A stretch of DNA of 64,000 nt from G963556115 sp963677015 (lineage in GTDB: Bacteria > Planctomycetota > SZUA-567). The position numbers were made by a program, and so were the translations under genes. Location: assembly GCA_963677015.1 (NCBI GenBank), contig OY781533.1, forward strand, positions 2,852,001-2,916,000. Direction: 5' to 3'. Below are positions 9,101 to 18,012 of this stretch, in pieces (position 1 is the stretch's first letter; the number at the start of each line of letters is the position of its first letter). Below the pieces are notes generated by a model. That model was not told the origin of the DNA. It did not search any database and saw only the letters and a program-made list of their open reading frames with translations.

Positions 9101-9640
9101 TCAGCTGTAAACCATAATGGCCGCGATACGCGCCTCCAGCTCCTTCAGAGAATAAACCCCGCAGAGCCGGAGCGCCGCCGGATCATAACGCGCAATAAAC
9201 CCGATACCTTCACGGCACGCCAGCAGTCCCGCCAGCTCCAGCTTTACCGCCCCGCCGCGGTAACAGGCATGCTCCAATTCCCTCCGGCTGATACCTAAAA
9301 GCCGGGACCACTCCCGTCTGAGCGGCTGCGAGAGCGACAGCACCAGCTCCCGTACCGCTTCCGCCTCAAACTCCAGCTCAAAGCTGCACTCCGGTGACAG
9401 CAGAGACTCCAGCAGTTTCTTGCGCCGCGGCAGGGCCGACTGCTGCCAGAGCAAATCCCGGCTCCGCTGCAACACCCGCTTGAACAGATTTACCGCCCGC
9501 TGCACCTCCCGCTCCTGATACAGCAGTGACTCCAGCACCCGCCGCCGCCCTGCATACTCCGTCTCAACCGGCTCTATCTCCAGCCACTCCAGAAGATCCT
9601 CAAGCTCGGAATCCACCCGTGGTTCTACACACTCCGCCAT
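9101..9640 (-). CDS. Unrecognised phage protein
   Basis: I do not recognise this 179-residue protein. It is rich in Leu, Glu and Arg and mostly helical, with several RR and EL-rich helices (RRRVLESLLYQEREV, LSLSQPLRREWSRLLG). An open frame extends to a TTG at 9781 overlapping the portal gene, but the ATG at 9640 has an AGGGGGTGAG site directly upstream, so I chose that start. It lies between portal and the inserted cassette. By position it could be a head-completion or chaperone-like protein, but no motif supports this. Confidence 0.6.
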   Translation of the reverse strand: MAECVEPRVDSELEDLLEWLEIEPVETEYAGRRRVLESLLYQEREVQRAVNLFKRVLQRSRDLLWQQSALPRRKKLLESLLSPECSFELEFEAEAVRELVLSLSQPLRREWSRLLGISRRELEHACYRGGAVKLELAGLLACREGIGFIARYDPAALRLCGVYSLKELEARIAAIMVYS

Positions 9641-9749
9641 ACTCACCCCCTGTAAAAACCTACCACCAACCGACACCTCAAAACTGCCGAATGAAAACTC
9701 CGGCAGAGCCGAGACCCCGGCTCCACCGAAACCAGCAACAATCAGCCCG

Positions 9750-11453
9750 CTACCCCGCTGCACCGGCAAGCTCACCGACAATTCCCTTCAGATCACTCCC
9801 GGACAGCTTATCGATTACCGGCGGTGCCAGCTGCTGCAGCTGCGCCGCTACCTGCTGCTGCTGCCCCTGCTGCTGACGCTGCTCACGCAGCGCCGCCACC
9901 TCCTTCTCGGAGTTGAGCAGATCACCGTCGATTGAGAGCACCTGCGCGTAACGCTGCAGCACCTTGTCACCATTGATATTATCAATAATCTGCGGCTGCT
10001 GACGGGCACAGTTACCGGCAAAGCCAACAAACTGCTCGATAGTCGAGAGCTCACTGAGTTTCTGCGATTGCGCCAGTACAGAGATATAATCGATTCGCAC
10101 CTCCCGCCCGATCAACTCCCGCGGCGGCGGCGGAATTATCCCGCCGGCACGGGAGAGAATACTGAAGCAGCGGCTGAATATCGGATCCAGCGCCTCCTTC
10201 TCCAGCAGTTCCACCACCGGCGTGATATTCCCCATCTTCTCAGCGTTGATCGAGTTTATCTCGGTAGCGGACATACTCTTATCCCGCTGCATGATCGGCA
10301 TGAAGAGATCATTGTAGAAGACCTCACGGATACTCTGCTGCAGCTTCTCCAGCTTGGCCTCGGTAAGCTGATAGGAGTTCTGCGGCTGATAGATCGGCGA
10401 TACTCCCGCATCGGCGTTCATCGCCGGCACATAGGTCACCCCGTTGGGCGAGAGGTCGATCAGCGAATTCTTCATATTACCCTTGACCGTCACCGGCGGC
10501 GCGGTGTTCTTGCGCAGCGAGGTCAGATTCTGCTTATCGATCTCATAAAGCGTCTTGACATCCGCGAGCGCGGTACGCGCCGGTGAATGCCCGTACACCG
10601 AACCACTCATCCGCTCCCAGCGCGGAGCGACAAACGGCTTGGTCTCAAAACCGTTGCGCCGGATCAACTTCGACCCGCTCCCCCCGCCGCGGATAATATA
10701 CAGATCCTCCCAGGCCATCGCCGGCGTACCCGGAGCACCGTCGGAGTAGGCGGCATTGGGACGGATCAGGTTGAGCACCTCAAATCTCCTGTCGACCTGC
10801 CCGTGCCGTGCCGCCTCGGTTATAATCTCCGGCAGCTCGGACTCACTGAACTTCTCCAGCAGCTGCCGGGGCGTATAGTACGACCGGCGCAGCAGAGTAT
10901 CGACCTCACCCTTCTCATTCTGATCAAGATAGTACTCCCCGCAGGATAACGGAGTAAAGCTGAAACCGGTCTCCAGATCACTCTCTATCAGCAGCACTCC
11001 CTGCCCGTAGAGAGCCATCTCCCGAAACAGCAGATGCATCGCGCCGTAGATATCAGCACGGTTATAATAATGCAGCAGCGCATCACGCACCTTACCCAGC
11101 CAGACACCCGCACTCTCTCCTGCCGCCACCGCTCCGAAATCCTGAAGCCCCAGCTGAAACCACATCCGCGACGGCGAGACCATCCCGCCGAGCATCCCGG
11201 CGGCGAGCACCCGCACCGCCTTCTCCGGGTACGAGTCCAACACTTTGCCGTAGCGTTTATACCCTTCAACCGTTCCCCCGTTGTCATCCAGCGCCAGCGC
11301 CGAATGCGGATAGATATAGTCCCGTATCTCCCGCCAGGTATCCTCCCAGCTGGCACGGACATTCTCCAGCGCCCGCACCAGCTCGAGACACCGCTCCAGC
11401 TCCTCCTGTACCCCGCCGGGTTCGAGCGCACCATAAATATTTTCCACTTCCAT
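9750..11453 (-). CDS. Portal protein (T7 gp8-like head-to-tail connector)
   Basis: A 567-residue portal of the podovirus connector type, forming the dodecameric DNA channel at the unique head vertex. Features typical of the family are the N-terminal helix with WEDTWREIRDYIYP, VLAAGMLGGMVSPSRMWFQL, the YGQGVLLIE strand, PFVAPRWERMSGSVYGHSPA, and the C-terminal MSATEINSINAEKMG helix followed by a Gln-rich tail (QQQGQQQQ). The ATG at 11453 has AAGGG six bases upstream; the ATG at 11459 is less well spaced. It follows the terminase and a small conserved protein. Confidence 0.88.
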   Translation of the reverse strand: MEVENIYGALEPGGVQEELERCLELVRALENVRASWEDTWREIRDYIYPHSALALDDNGGTVEGYKRYGKVLDSYPEKAVRVLAAGMLGGMVSPSRMWFQLGLQDFGAVAAGESAGVWLGKVRDALLHYYNRADIYGAMHLLFREMALYGQGVLLIESDLETGFSFTPLSCGEYYLDQNEKGEVDTLLRRSYYTPRQLLEKFSESELPEIITEAARHGQVDRRFEVLNLIRPNAAYSDGAPGTPAMAWEDLYIIRGGGSGSKLIRRNGFETKPFVAPRWERMSGSVYGHSPARTALADVKTLYEIDKQNLTSLRKNTAPPVTVKGNMKNSLIDLSPNGVTYVPAMNADAGVSPIYQPQNSYQLTEAKLEKLQQSIREVFYNDLFMPIMQRDKSMSATEINSINAEKMGNITPVVELLEKEALDPIFSRCFSILSRAGGIIPPPPRELIGREVRIDYISVLAQSQKLSELSTIEQFVGFAGNCARQQPQIIDNINGDKVLQRYAQVLSIDGDLLNSEKEVAALREQRQQQGQQQQVAAQLQQLAPPVIDKLSGSDLKGIVGELAGAAG

Positions 11454-11554
11454 TATCATCCCTTATACAGTTATTCATAAAGTTTTATGCCGCAGCCGAA
11501 ACCGCAACACTCCCGGCCTTCCCTGACCCGCGTCAGAGAAAGCCGGGCCGCACC

Positions 11555-11782
11555 CTATTCTCCCAGCAGCGTCTTATTATTGACCGTTGCCGTACCACTC
11601 GCTCCCAGCGGTGAGGTAAGCGTATTATTCTCCGTATTCGTCTTGGCCGCCAGCTGCTTCTTGATCTTCTCATTCGCGTCATCCACAGCCTTGTTAGCAT
11701 CTACCGAACTCGGCGCTGTCGCCTGCACCGATTGCGCCACCGGAATATACGTCGGTGAACTGGAACCACCTAAACCACACAT
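11555..11782 (-). CDS. Small conserved podovirus protein between terminase and portal
   Basis: A 75-residue protein with a strong AAAGGAG site. It begins MCGLGGSSSP, has a helical middle and ends in the KTLLGE motif. Small proteins of this kind, with MC...G at the start and a TLLG end, are recurrent between terminase and portal genes in BPP-1-like podoviruses. No function is known to me. Confidence 0.6.
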   Translation of the reverse strand: MCGLGGSSSPTYIPVAQSVQATAPSSVDANKAVDDANEKIKKQLAAKTNTENNTLTSPLGASGTATVNNKTLLGE

Positions 11783-11859
11783 AATTATCTCCTTTCAAGT
11801 TTAAAAACCCGACCACAGCACCCCGCCGCAGCCGAAAGAACAAGTTACCACTATTCACG

Positions 11860-13257
11860 TCAAACGGTAAAGAGTCCATCTTCATCAACCGTCTTCACCC
11901 GCATCTCGGTGCGTACCCCGCCACCGAGATAATCCCCGGCAAAGGTCAGCGCCAGCGCATCCGCATTGTCAGGAGAAGCGTACCCGCGCTTCTTGATACT
12001 CTCCTTGCGCTCAAGCTTTATGCGGTCACGCACATCATACTCATAGAACGGCACCGTCAGATCACTCGCCAGCTCCTCGGACTCTTCTACCGCCCCGCCG
12101 CTGCGCAGCCACTCCCGCAGCCGGCCCCAGAGTTCAGCCCGACGGTTATAGTACGAACTCTCCTGCGAGCGTGAACCGAACTCAATCCCCTGCACCGGAT
12201 AGCCGTGGCTTGCCAGATAGTCATAGACCCCGGCACCGACACCGCCGAGATCGACATAGATCTCACTACAGTCATGCTCGACATAGAGTGTCGCCACCCG
12301 GCAGGCCAGAGTATGAGTATCACAGTCCTTGACCCGGTATACCCGCCGGGCAGATATTCCCTGCCGCAGATACACGACCGAGCTGTCATCACCGAAGCGC
12401 GCCACATCAACACCCAGCAGCCGCGGCGCATAGGCATAAAGCGCCGGATCGGCACTCACCGCCGTATAACGCTCCATCGCCGACGCGACCAGATCAGAAG
12501 CGATGAACTGCATACTTGACGCCGCCGGAAACTGTCCCAGTACCCGCACCCGGTACTCATTACTCTCCGCCCCGTACTGCCCGCGCATCTTCCGGATATA
12601 CTCCTGCTTGACATTCTCACTATCCAGACACGAGAGAGTGAAGCGCACCCAGCTGTCACGATACTTATTAAAGGTCTGCCAGAAGAACCCGCTGGTATGG
12701 GTCGGGTTTCCCGCGAGCAGAAAGCGCGCATCAGCGGTCGTCAGCGCTCCGAAAGCGACCTCGAAGATCTTGGTCGCCACCCCGGACGCCTCATCTATCA
12801 GAAAGAGCAGATGCTCGGCGTGAAACCCCTGCAGCGCGTCCGGATTATCAGGTCTGCTGGTACGTGCCTGCACAAACCGGTCAGGACGTGCCCGGATAAA
12901 GCATTTCTCGGAATTTATCTCAATCGCGTCCCGAAACGGATTCTCCATCCGGCTGTGCCACTTGCGCAGCTCCGGCCACATCGTCGACTTGAGCTGCTCA
13001 CGCGCCGGATGGGTCACCGGCACCTTGCAGTCGTCAAAGCAGGAGATAAACCAGAGCGCCAGACACGCCAGCGTCGAGGTCTTCCCCACCCCGTGCCCGG
13101 ACTTCACCGTCACCCAGGCTCCGGGATACTTCAGAGCATCAATAATCTGCGCCTGCTGCGCTGTAGGCTTGAAATTAATCACCTCCCGGCAGAAGGCGAG
13201 CGGATCATTGCGCCAGCGCAGAATACTCTCTTCCAGCCGCTGCAGATCATGAGCCAT
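11860..13257 (-). CDS. Terminase large subunit
   Basis: A 465-residue packaging motor and nuclease. The ATPase half has a Walker A at about 53-61 (SGHGVGKTS), Walker B LLFLIDEAS and coupling motif LLAGNPT. The C-terminal RNase H-like nuclease contains GVDVARFGDD, a second acidic strand IYVDLGGVGAG and the late SPDNADALAL motif. The ATG at 13257 has GGAGG upstream and overlaps the DnaC-like gene by 11 bp. No small terminase is recognisable next to it, which is unusual. Confidence 0.9.
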   Translation of the reverse strand: MAHDLQRLEESILRWRNDPLAFCREVINFKPTAQQAQIIDALKYPGAWVTVKSGHGVGKTSTLACLALWFISCFDDCKVPVTHPAREQLKSTMWPELRKWHSRMENPFRDAIEINSEKCFIRARPDRFVQARTSRPDNPDALQGFHAEHLLFLIDEASGVATKIFEVAFGALTTADARFLLAGNPTHTSGFFWQTFNKYRDSWVRFTLSCLDSENVKQEYIRKMRGQYGAESNEYRVRVLGQFPAASSMQFIASDLVASAMERYTAVSADPALYAYAPRLLGVDVARFGDDSSVVYLRQGISARRVYRVKDCDTHTLACRVATLYVEHDCSEIYVDLGGVGAGVYDYLASHGYPVQGIEFGSRSQESSYYNRRAELWGRLREWLRSGGAVEESEELASDLTVPFYEYDVRDRIKLERKESIKKRGYASPDNADALALTFAGDYLGGGVRTEMRVKTVDEDGLFTV

Positions 13258-14047
13258 TATTCACCTGCCTCCCATTCTGCAGCCGGCGGTCAACCTCCGG
13301 CAGGACCAGAGTGGCGAATTCCGCAAGCCTGCTGGCTATCCGCGGCTCAAAGGCATCAATCTCATCAAGATTGAGGTTCGAGGTCACAATGGTCGGCCGG
13401 AGCTGATCGACCCGTTCCGCCAGAATCGCGTATATCGACGCCACCGACCACTCACTCAGCTTCTCCGCTCCGAAATCATCCAGCACCAGCAGCCCCGCCC
13501 GCCGGAAACGCTCCGCAACAGCCCGGGTATCCCCCGCACCGCTGAAGGTCTCCTGCAGCTCGAGCAGCAGATCGGTACTGCGGCGCCAGACCACATCATA
13601 CCCCTTATCGCTAGCCTGCCGCACCAGCAGCGAATTAACGAGCGCCGCCGCCAGATGGGTCTTGCCGATCCCCTGTGTACCAGAGAGAAATACCGAGCCT
13701 TCCTCAACCAGCGTCGAGCGCAGAGAATAAATATCCTGCCCGGCAAAGTCCCGCAGCCGCGCCCGGCGGTAACGCCGCGGTAACTGTGCCAGCAGAGCCG
13801 CCGTCTCCGGATCGCGCCGCACCAGCTCCCGGTAATGACACCGGCGGCGTGAGCAGAGAACGGCCCCGGGATACGCCAGCAGATAGGAACTGCTCAACTC
13901 TTTACCACAGCTGCGGCAGCGCTGCGGCATCACCGGCTCACTAGCCGCCTCCGGCCGGATGCCCGCTGAATTTTCCTTTGACACCGGCACGGTTACTTCC
14001 GGCTCCGGTATAACTCTTCTTCCGACTTCCTCTTCGCTTCTCTGCAC
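13247..14047 (-). CDS. DnaC/IstB-like helicase loader ATPase
   Basis: A 266-residue AAA+ protein of the DnaC type, expected to load the replicative helicase at the phage origin. It has a four-Cys zinc-binding region (CRSCGKEL, then C-x5-C), a Walker A GTQGIGKTH, a Walker B LLVLDDFG and a sensor 1-like TIVTSNLNLDE. The reading frame extends further upstream, but a GTG at 14047 is preceded by GGGAGG at ideal spacing, so I use that. The gene overlaps the upstream initiator by about 107 bases and the terminase by 11 bases, indicating tight co-transcription. Confidence 0.8.
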   Translation of the reverse strand: MQRSEEEVGRRVIPEPEVTVPVSKENSAGIRPEAASEPVMPQRCRSCGKELSSSYLLAYPGAVLCSRRRCHYRELVRRDPETAALLAQLPRRYRRARLRDFAGQDIYSLRSTLVEEGSVFLSGTQGIGKTHLAAALVNSLLVRQASDKGYDVVWRRSTDLLLELQETFSGAGDTRAVAERFRRAGLLVLDDFGAEKLSEWSVASIYAILAERVDQLRPTIVTSNLNLDEIDAFEPRIASRLAEFATLVLPEVDRRLQNGRQVNNGS

Positions 14048-14669
14048 TGCCCATTCCTCCCTTCTTTGCAAAATTCTCCAGTACCGTCCCGACATACCGC
14101 GGCGGCGGATTATAGCCACAGTTAGCCAGCGCACGCGAAAACGCCTCGCGCAGCCAGTCCTGAGGATAACGGCCTAGCCATTCAGACAGTTCCAGCGGCG
14201 GCTCCTCCCAGCCTCCGGCAACAAACTGCCCAAACAGCTCCCGCTCCTTTGCCCCCATGTCATACTCTCTTTTTTCTGTATTAATCTTTTTAAGTACCGG
14301 CCCCGACTCTGCCCCAACTCTGCCGTCCTCAACCGCTGAAGGCTGCGCCGAGTACTGATAAGCTTCGTAATTCACTAACGTTACCAGAAGCCCATTGCCT
14401 GCCCGGGAGGTAATTATCTCACCGGTAGAGCGGAGCTTATCCAGCGCCAGCCGGATCTGCTTACGTGTCAATCCAAGCTCAGCCCCCAGATGCTGATAAC
14501 TGCTGAGAAGCTGCCCCCGGCGAATAAGCAGCTTACGCCACTGACGGTCACGCCAGTTGGCCAGCAGCAAGAGATGCAGAAAGACCGCCTTGATCTGCTG
14601 ATCCTGATACCAGCGCCACTCCAGCAGCTTCCGGTGCAGCAGTACCGCCCCCGCACTATACCCGTTCAT
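13941..14669 (-). CDS. Phage replication initiator (winged-helix, DnaD-like)
   Basis: A 242-residue protein. The N-terminal half has the phage replisome-organiser pattern: LHRKLLEWRWYQDQQIKAVF, LLLLANW, RRGQLLSSYQHLGAELGLTRKQIRLALDKL and a wing TGEIITSRAGNGLLVTL. The second half has a DnaD-like helical segment (LREAFSRALANCGYNPPPRYVGTVLENF) and then a basic tail. The ATG at 14669 is spaced six bases from GGAGG; the GTG at 14675 overlaps that site. It probably binds the origin and recruits the DnaC-like loader encoded next. Confidence 0.75.
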   Translation of the reverse strand: MNGYSAGAVLLHRKLLEWRWYQDQQIKAVFLHLLLLANWRDRQWRKLLIRRGQLLSSYQHLGAELGLTRKQIRLALDKLRSTGEIITSRAGNGLLVTLVNYEAYQYSAQPSAVEDGRVGAESGPVLKKINTEKREYDMGAKERELFGQFVAGGWEEPPLELSEWLGRYPQDWLREAFSRALANCGYNPPPRYVGTVLENFAKKGGMGSAEKRRGSRKKSYTGAGSNRAGVKGKFSGHPAGGG

Positions 14670-14794
14670 TACCACCCTCCCGGCAGAGATCAGTCCTGTA
14701 ACCTGTGATTTCTGCTGCAGCCGTCAGCGCCCTGACTCTTCTCTTTACCGAAGCGCTGCCGGATGCTGCCTCCAGCCAGACTCCAACACAGCCA

Positions 14795-15970
14795 TCACTC
14801 CGCTCCACCACCACGCTGCTCATTTCCACTCCCTTCAGTACCGGCGACACCGGTCTGCCCCTCAGCTCCCGACTCCGTCTGCGCCGCCAGAAGCGAACTG
14901 TAATCCTCCGGTGTCAACCGTACTCTCTCTCCCGCCACCAGCACATACGGCCGAACAACACCACTCTTTTTAAACTCTTCAGCAACCTTCTGCAGCGCCT
15001 GCCGGCGCAGACTGTCCGCCGCTTCAGTCTTAAGCTCCCGCTGTCTGCGCAGCGCCAGATCGGCGAGTGCCCGCTGTCTGGATGACAGCCCGGGAAGGTA
15101 TTCACGGAGTTTATCTCCATTCTCTTCCTGCGCCAGCTTATTGACGTGCTCCAAAACCTTCCGGTCAGAAATATCGGTAAAGAGCTCATCACATTCCTCC
15201 GGCTCTATACGGTCACCAAGACGCTGCAAGTACGCTTCAGCCAGCTCAAAAGATCCCTTATCGGTAAGATCGGTGACCTTGGCGCTGATCAGCGGCAGGA
15301 GCCGCTTGCGCGCATACCCGAGTATCTCCCTATCCTCGGAGATTCCACTCTGAAAGGCCTCTTCGCATGACTGATTGAACGCCTTCTCACTGAAATGCTC
15401 CAGTTCACCGATACTCGCGTCAGCAGAGGCCAGACGCTGCAGCGTGGTATCGGTCGCATAGCGTAGGTTTTCCTTCCTTTCACGTTCGGTCGCCTGCTGC
15501 AGATTGCGGGTATAATGCTGATACTCCTGCGCCAGATGCTCCCGGTAATTATCTGCAAAGATACGTGACACACCGGGTCCCTCCGCAGGTTCACGGTAGC
15601 GCTCATGTATCTCCCGCGCTTTACCGGCAAACCCTTCCCAGCTCTGCGCCACCTCTTTGCTGCTCTTAGCCCCTTCCAGCTCACGGTTATACCCGGCACC
15701 AAGACTGCTAAGCTCGGTATCATAGCTTTTAAACCTGCCCAGTATGCCATGCGCTTCATCCTCCTGTTCAATTCCACCCGCCGCCAGCCCGGTCAATAAT
15801 GTCGGATACATTTTTTCATCCGCCTGCTGCGGTGACAATACTGTATCCGACAGACTGGGCGGGCGTGAAAGAAGTGGTTCGGATATTTCCGCTGCCGCCC
15901 TATTCTCCGTCTCTTCCGTCCCCGCTGCCGCTTTACCGCCCCCGACCACTTCCGATATTCTAAATCCCAT
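14795..15970 (-). CDS. Helical phage protein, possible internal virion protein
   Basis: A 391-residue, Glu/Ala/Arg-rich, almost entirely alpha-helical protein with a low-complexity N terminus and a Gly/Glu-rich C terminus. An AAGGGG site precedes the ATG. Several helices (ELEGAKSSKEVAQSWEGFAG, IFADNYREHLAQEYQHYTRNLQQA) recall podovirus internal or ejection proteins, but no catalytic motif is seen. Its place between YqaJ and the replication initiator is unexpected for a virion protein, so a role in DNA metabolism is also possible. Confidence 0.5.
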   Translation of the reverse strand: MGFRISEVVGGGKAAAGTEETENRAAAEISEPLLSRPPSLSDTVLSPQQADEKMYPTLLTGLAAGGIEQEDEAHGILGRFKSYDTELSSLGAGYNRELEGAKSSKEVAQSWEGFAGKAREIHERYREPAEGPGVSRIFADNYREHLAQEYQHYTRNLQQATERERKENLRYATDTTLQRLASADASIGELEHFSEKAFNQSCEEAFQSGISEDREILGYARKRLLPLISAKVTDLTDKGSFELAEAYLQRLGDRIEPEECDELFTDISDRKVLEHVNKLAQEENGDKLREYLPGLSSRQRALADLALRRQRELKTEAADSLRRQALQKVAEEFKKSGVVRPYVLVAGERVRLTPEDYSSLLAAQTESGAEGQTGVAGTEGSGNEQRGGGAE

Positions 15971-16018
15971 AAAATTCCCCTTCTATCTTCTTTCTCCAAG
16001 AACCAATCCCAAACACAG

Positions 16019-17068
16019 CTAATTCAGCTTCCAGTACTTGTACGGAAAGGAGAGACGGCGTTTGATCTCACTGCGACCGGAGTGACGCTGATAAATCTCG
16101 TCTTTCTCCCCCTCTGTAAGCGGTGCCAGCAGCTCCTGCGCCAGCGCCTTCCAGTCGGTCTTCTGACGCGGCCGGCTCTTGCGGTAGGTAACCTTTCCGA
16201 GAAACTCACTGTAAATACCCGAGTCCGCCCCAATCGCCTCCTCCACCCGCTGCGCACACTCTTCAAACTCTTCCTGAGAGAGCAGTTTCTGCAGATACGC
16301 ACTCTTAAACTCGGTCAGCAGACACTCCTCGTCCCTGCTCGCCACCCGCACCGCACCGCTGTCATGCCGGTACGCCAGTTCCTCCGGCAGCTCCCCCTCT
16401 TCCAGACGACTCCAGAACTCATCCTCTACCCGGATAAGACGCGCAATAAATTCCTCATCCCGCTCCACACCGATAATGCGAAACTCCGCCACCTCCTGCA
16501 CCAGTTCCAGCAGCTCCGCAGTACTGCGCCCCTGATCAACCAGCGCCACCAGCATGGAAAAAAGATCATCACCGGCAAAGAGCACCGCCACCCAGGCTCT
16601 GGCTCTGCCGGTCACCGCCAGCTGATGCTGCACCTGTACCCAGTACCGCAGCGGCACGATATCATATTCCTCATCCTCATCCCAGACATCGGTCCACTCA
16701 TGCCGGTTGTACCTGCTGGCAGTTTTGCACTCCAGCAGTACCTCTATCCCGTCTTCAGAGACCAGCCCGTCCGGTGTCGCCGACATCCAGGAATACTGCT
16801 CATGCACAAACATCGGTGCAGCCGCCACCTCCAGCCCACGCTCACGCGTGAACAGCGCCTTGACCAGTGGCTCAAGCACCCGTCCCCGCCGCAGTACCGG
16901 CGTATCAGGTATAGCTTTACTCTGTCCCAGCTTCTCCTGCGCCAGCTCACGTGCCGTCCGCCAACTCGGTGTCAGCCCCATTACTGCTGGCGCGTCCGAT
17001 GCGCCGATATGCTTCTTTCTCTCCTCCAGCCACTCCGGAGTATTCGGTTTTACCGCCAATACACTCAT
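16019..17068 (-). CDS. YqaJ-family exonuclease/recombinase
   Basis: A 349-residue nuclease of the YqaJ/lambda exonuclease fold that would resect double-strand ends for phage recombination. Motifs seen are WLEERKKHIGASDAPAVMG at the N terminus, SATPDGLVS (active-site Asp), VLLECKT (active-site Glu and Lys) and a VQVQHQLAVTG helix. The ATG at 17068 has AGGAA upstream; the longer frame to 17119 lacks a site. No annealing protein partner (RecT or Erf type) is visible downstream. It is the first recognised gene of the minus-strand phage operon. Confidence 0.85.
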   Translation of the reverse strand: MSVLAVKPNTPEWLEERKKHIGASDAPAVMGLTPSWRTARELAQEKLGQSKAIPDTPVLRRGRVLEPLVKALFTRERGLEVAAAPMFVHEQYSWMSATPDGLVSEDGIEVLLECKTASRYNRHEWTDVWDEDEEYDIVPLRYWVQVQHQLAVTGRARAWVAVLFAGDDLFSMLVALVDQGRSTAELLELVQEVAEFRIIGVERDEEFIARLIRVEDEFWSRLEEGELPEELAYRHDSGAVRVASRDEECLLTEFKSAYLQKLLSQEEFEECAQRVEEAIGADSGIYSEFLGKVTYRKSRPRQKTDWKALAQELLAPLTEGEKDEIYQRHSGRSEIKRRLSFPYKYWKLN

Positions 17069-17613
17069 TACACTTCCTTTCCTTGATATGGTTATTATCA
17101 ACCCCAAACAGTAATACATATCTGTATCACTTACACATAGATTATATCACAAAGACACTATAGTCAAGAACAATTTTACGTTTTATGGCGTATACATAGA
17201 AACAAAAGCGGCAGTTTCATCACAATACAAACTCACTAAACAGCAGAGAAGCCCAGCAATAACAAGACATTACAAAAACCTCACCCGACACTTAAACACA
17301 ACAAACACCCCGCGCCAAATATTTTCAATTTTTACTCTTAAAAGCGTAAAACACAAAACCAGCCCCATCCGAAACTATAATCTTACCACACCTGTCAGCC
17401 ACAGACACCCAGCACCACAGACACCATAAGCCTCAACACAAGCGCCAATATTTTTTCCCAAAGCCGAATAATATCTTCCGACAACAACTGTTTACTTTAC
17501 TTCTTAAACATCACTATAAACTGTTATTACCAATAATGCCCGCACCCTTATTATCAACCGGCGTAAGACGTAGAAACCGGCGATCTCACATAAATAATTC
17601 AACCCATACCAAT

Positions 17614-17646
17614 AAAAAACGGGCGCAGCCTTTCTGGCTTCACCCG
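17614..17646 (-). terminator. Minus-strand terminator
   Basis: The minus-strand arms CGGGTGAAGCC and GGCTGCGCCCG (17620-17646, 5-base loop, one wobble pair and one mismatch) are followed by six Ts (17614-17619). Confidence 0.6.
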
Positions 17647-17752
17647 GTAAACACTACATGCCAAGATCAATAATCAAACTTCAAATTACCCTAATACCCC
17701 GCTTTTAGTTTTCAACCTCTTCAACCCAATTCAGCCACTACCGCCAATACCT

Positions 17753-17786
17753 AAAAAAAGGGAGCCAGCCACAAAGGCCGACTCCC
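17753..17786 (-). terminator. Terminator downstream of the AIM24-family gene
   Basis: The minus-strand arms GGGAGTCGGCC and GGCTGGCTCCC (17760-17786, five-base loop, two GU pairs) are followed by seven Ts. It lies about 225 bases after the AIM24-family stop. Confidence 0.7.
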
Positions 17787-18012
17787 GAAGGAAACAATAC
17801 ACCGCAAACATCTTACAGATACACTCATGCTTCACAGCACTTGCCCTCCCAAGCAGAACAACCACGAACCGCTATACAGAGAGAAACATATCTGCAATAT
17901 TCTACAGCACACATAACACACCGATAAGTAAATAATAAGCAGCAAAACAACTTATTATCACTCCCGGCAACCACACGCAACATAAAAAATTAAGAAATAA
18001 CCCAGCCCGACC

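Larger units (their letters stand above)
1..17068 (-). mobile_element. Podovirus-type prophage (partial, left end outside window)
   Basis: Fourteen minus-strand genes form a replication, packaging and virion set in the order YqaJ exonuclease, helical protein, replication initiator, DnaC-like loader, TerL, small protein, portal, unknown, Bbp19-like, scaffold, major capsid, Bbp16-like cement, tail tubular A and tail tubular B. The virion order resembles that of Bordetella phage BPP-1-like podoviruses (established knowledge). Most genes overlap or lie close together and have strong GGAGG-type ribosome sites. No integrase, lysis gene or attachment site is visible; the left end lies beyond position 1 and the right end is somewhere after 17068. 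A plus-strand signalling cassette (4569-8821) splits the virion genes. It could be an intact prophage, a decaying one or a domesticated particle; the virion genes seen here have no frameshifts. Confidence 0.85.
17069..18012. other. Non-coding boundary region with two terminators
   Basis: These 944 AT-rich bases hold no convincing gene. They contain the presumed promoter region of the phage operon near 17069-17160 and two minus-strand hairpins followed by T-runs (17620-17646 and 17760-17786). A prophage end could lie here but no attachment repeat is recognisable. Confidence 0.5.

Noticed and set aside
16082..17086. 334-codon plus-strand frame opposite YqaJ
   Set aside because: Antisense to a gene with conserved nuclease motifs; composition is atypical (His/Pro/Arg-rich).
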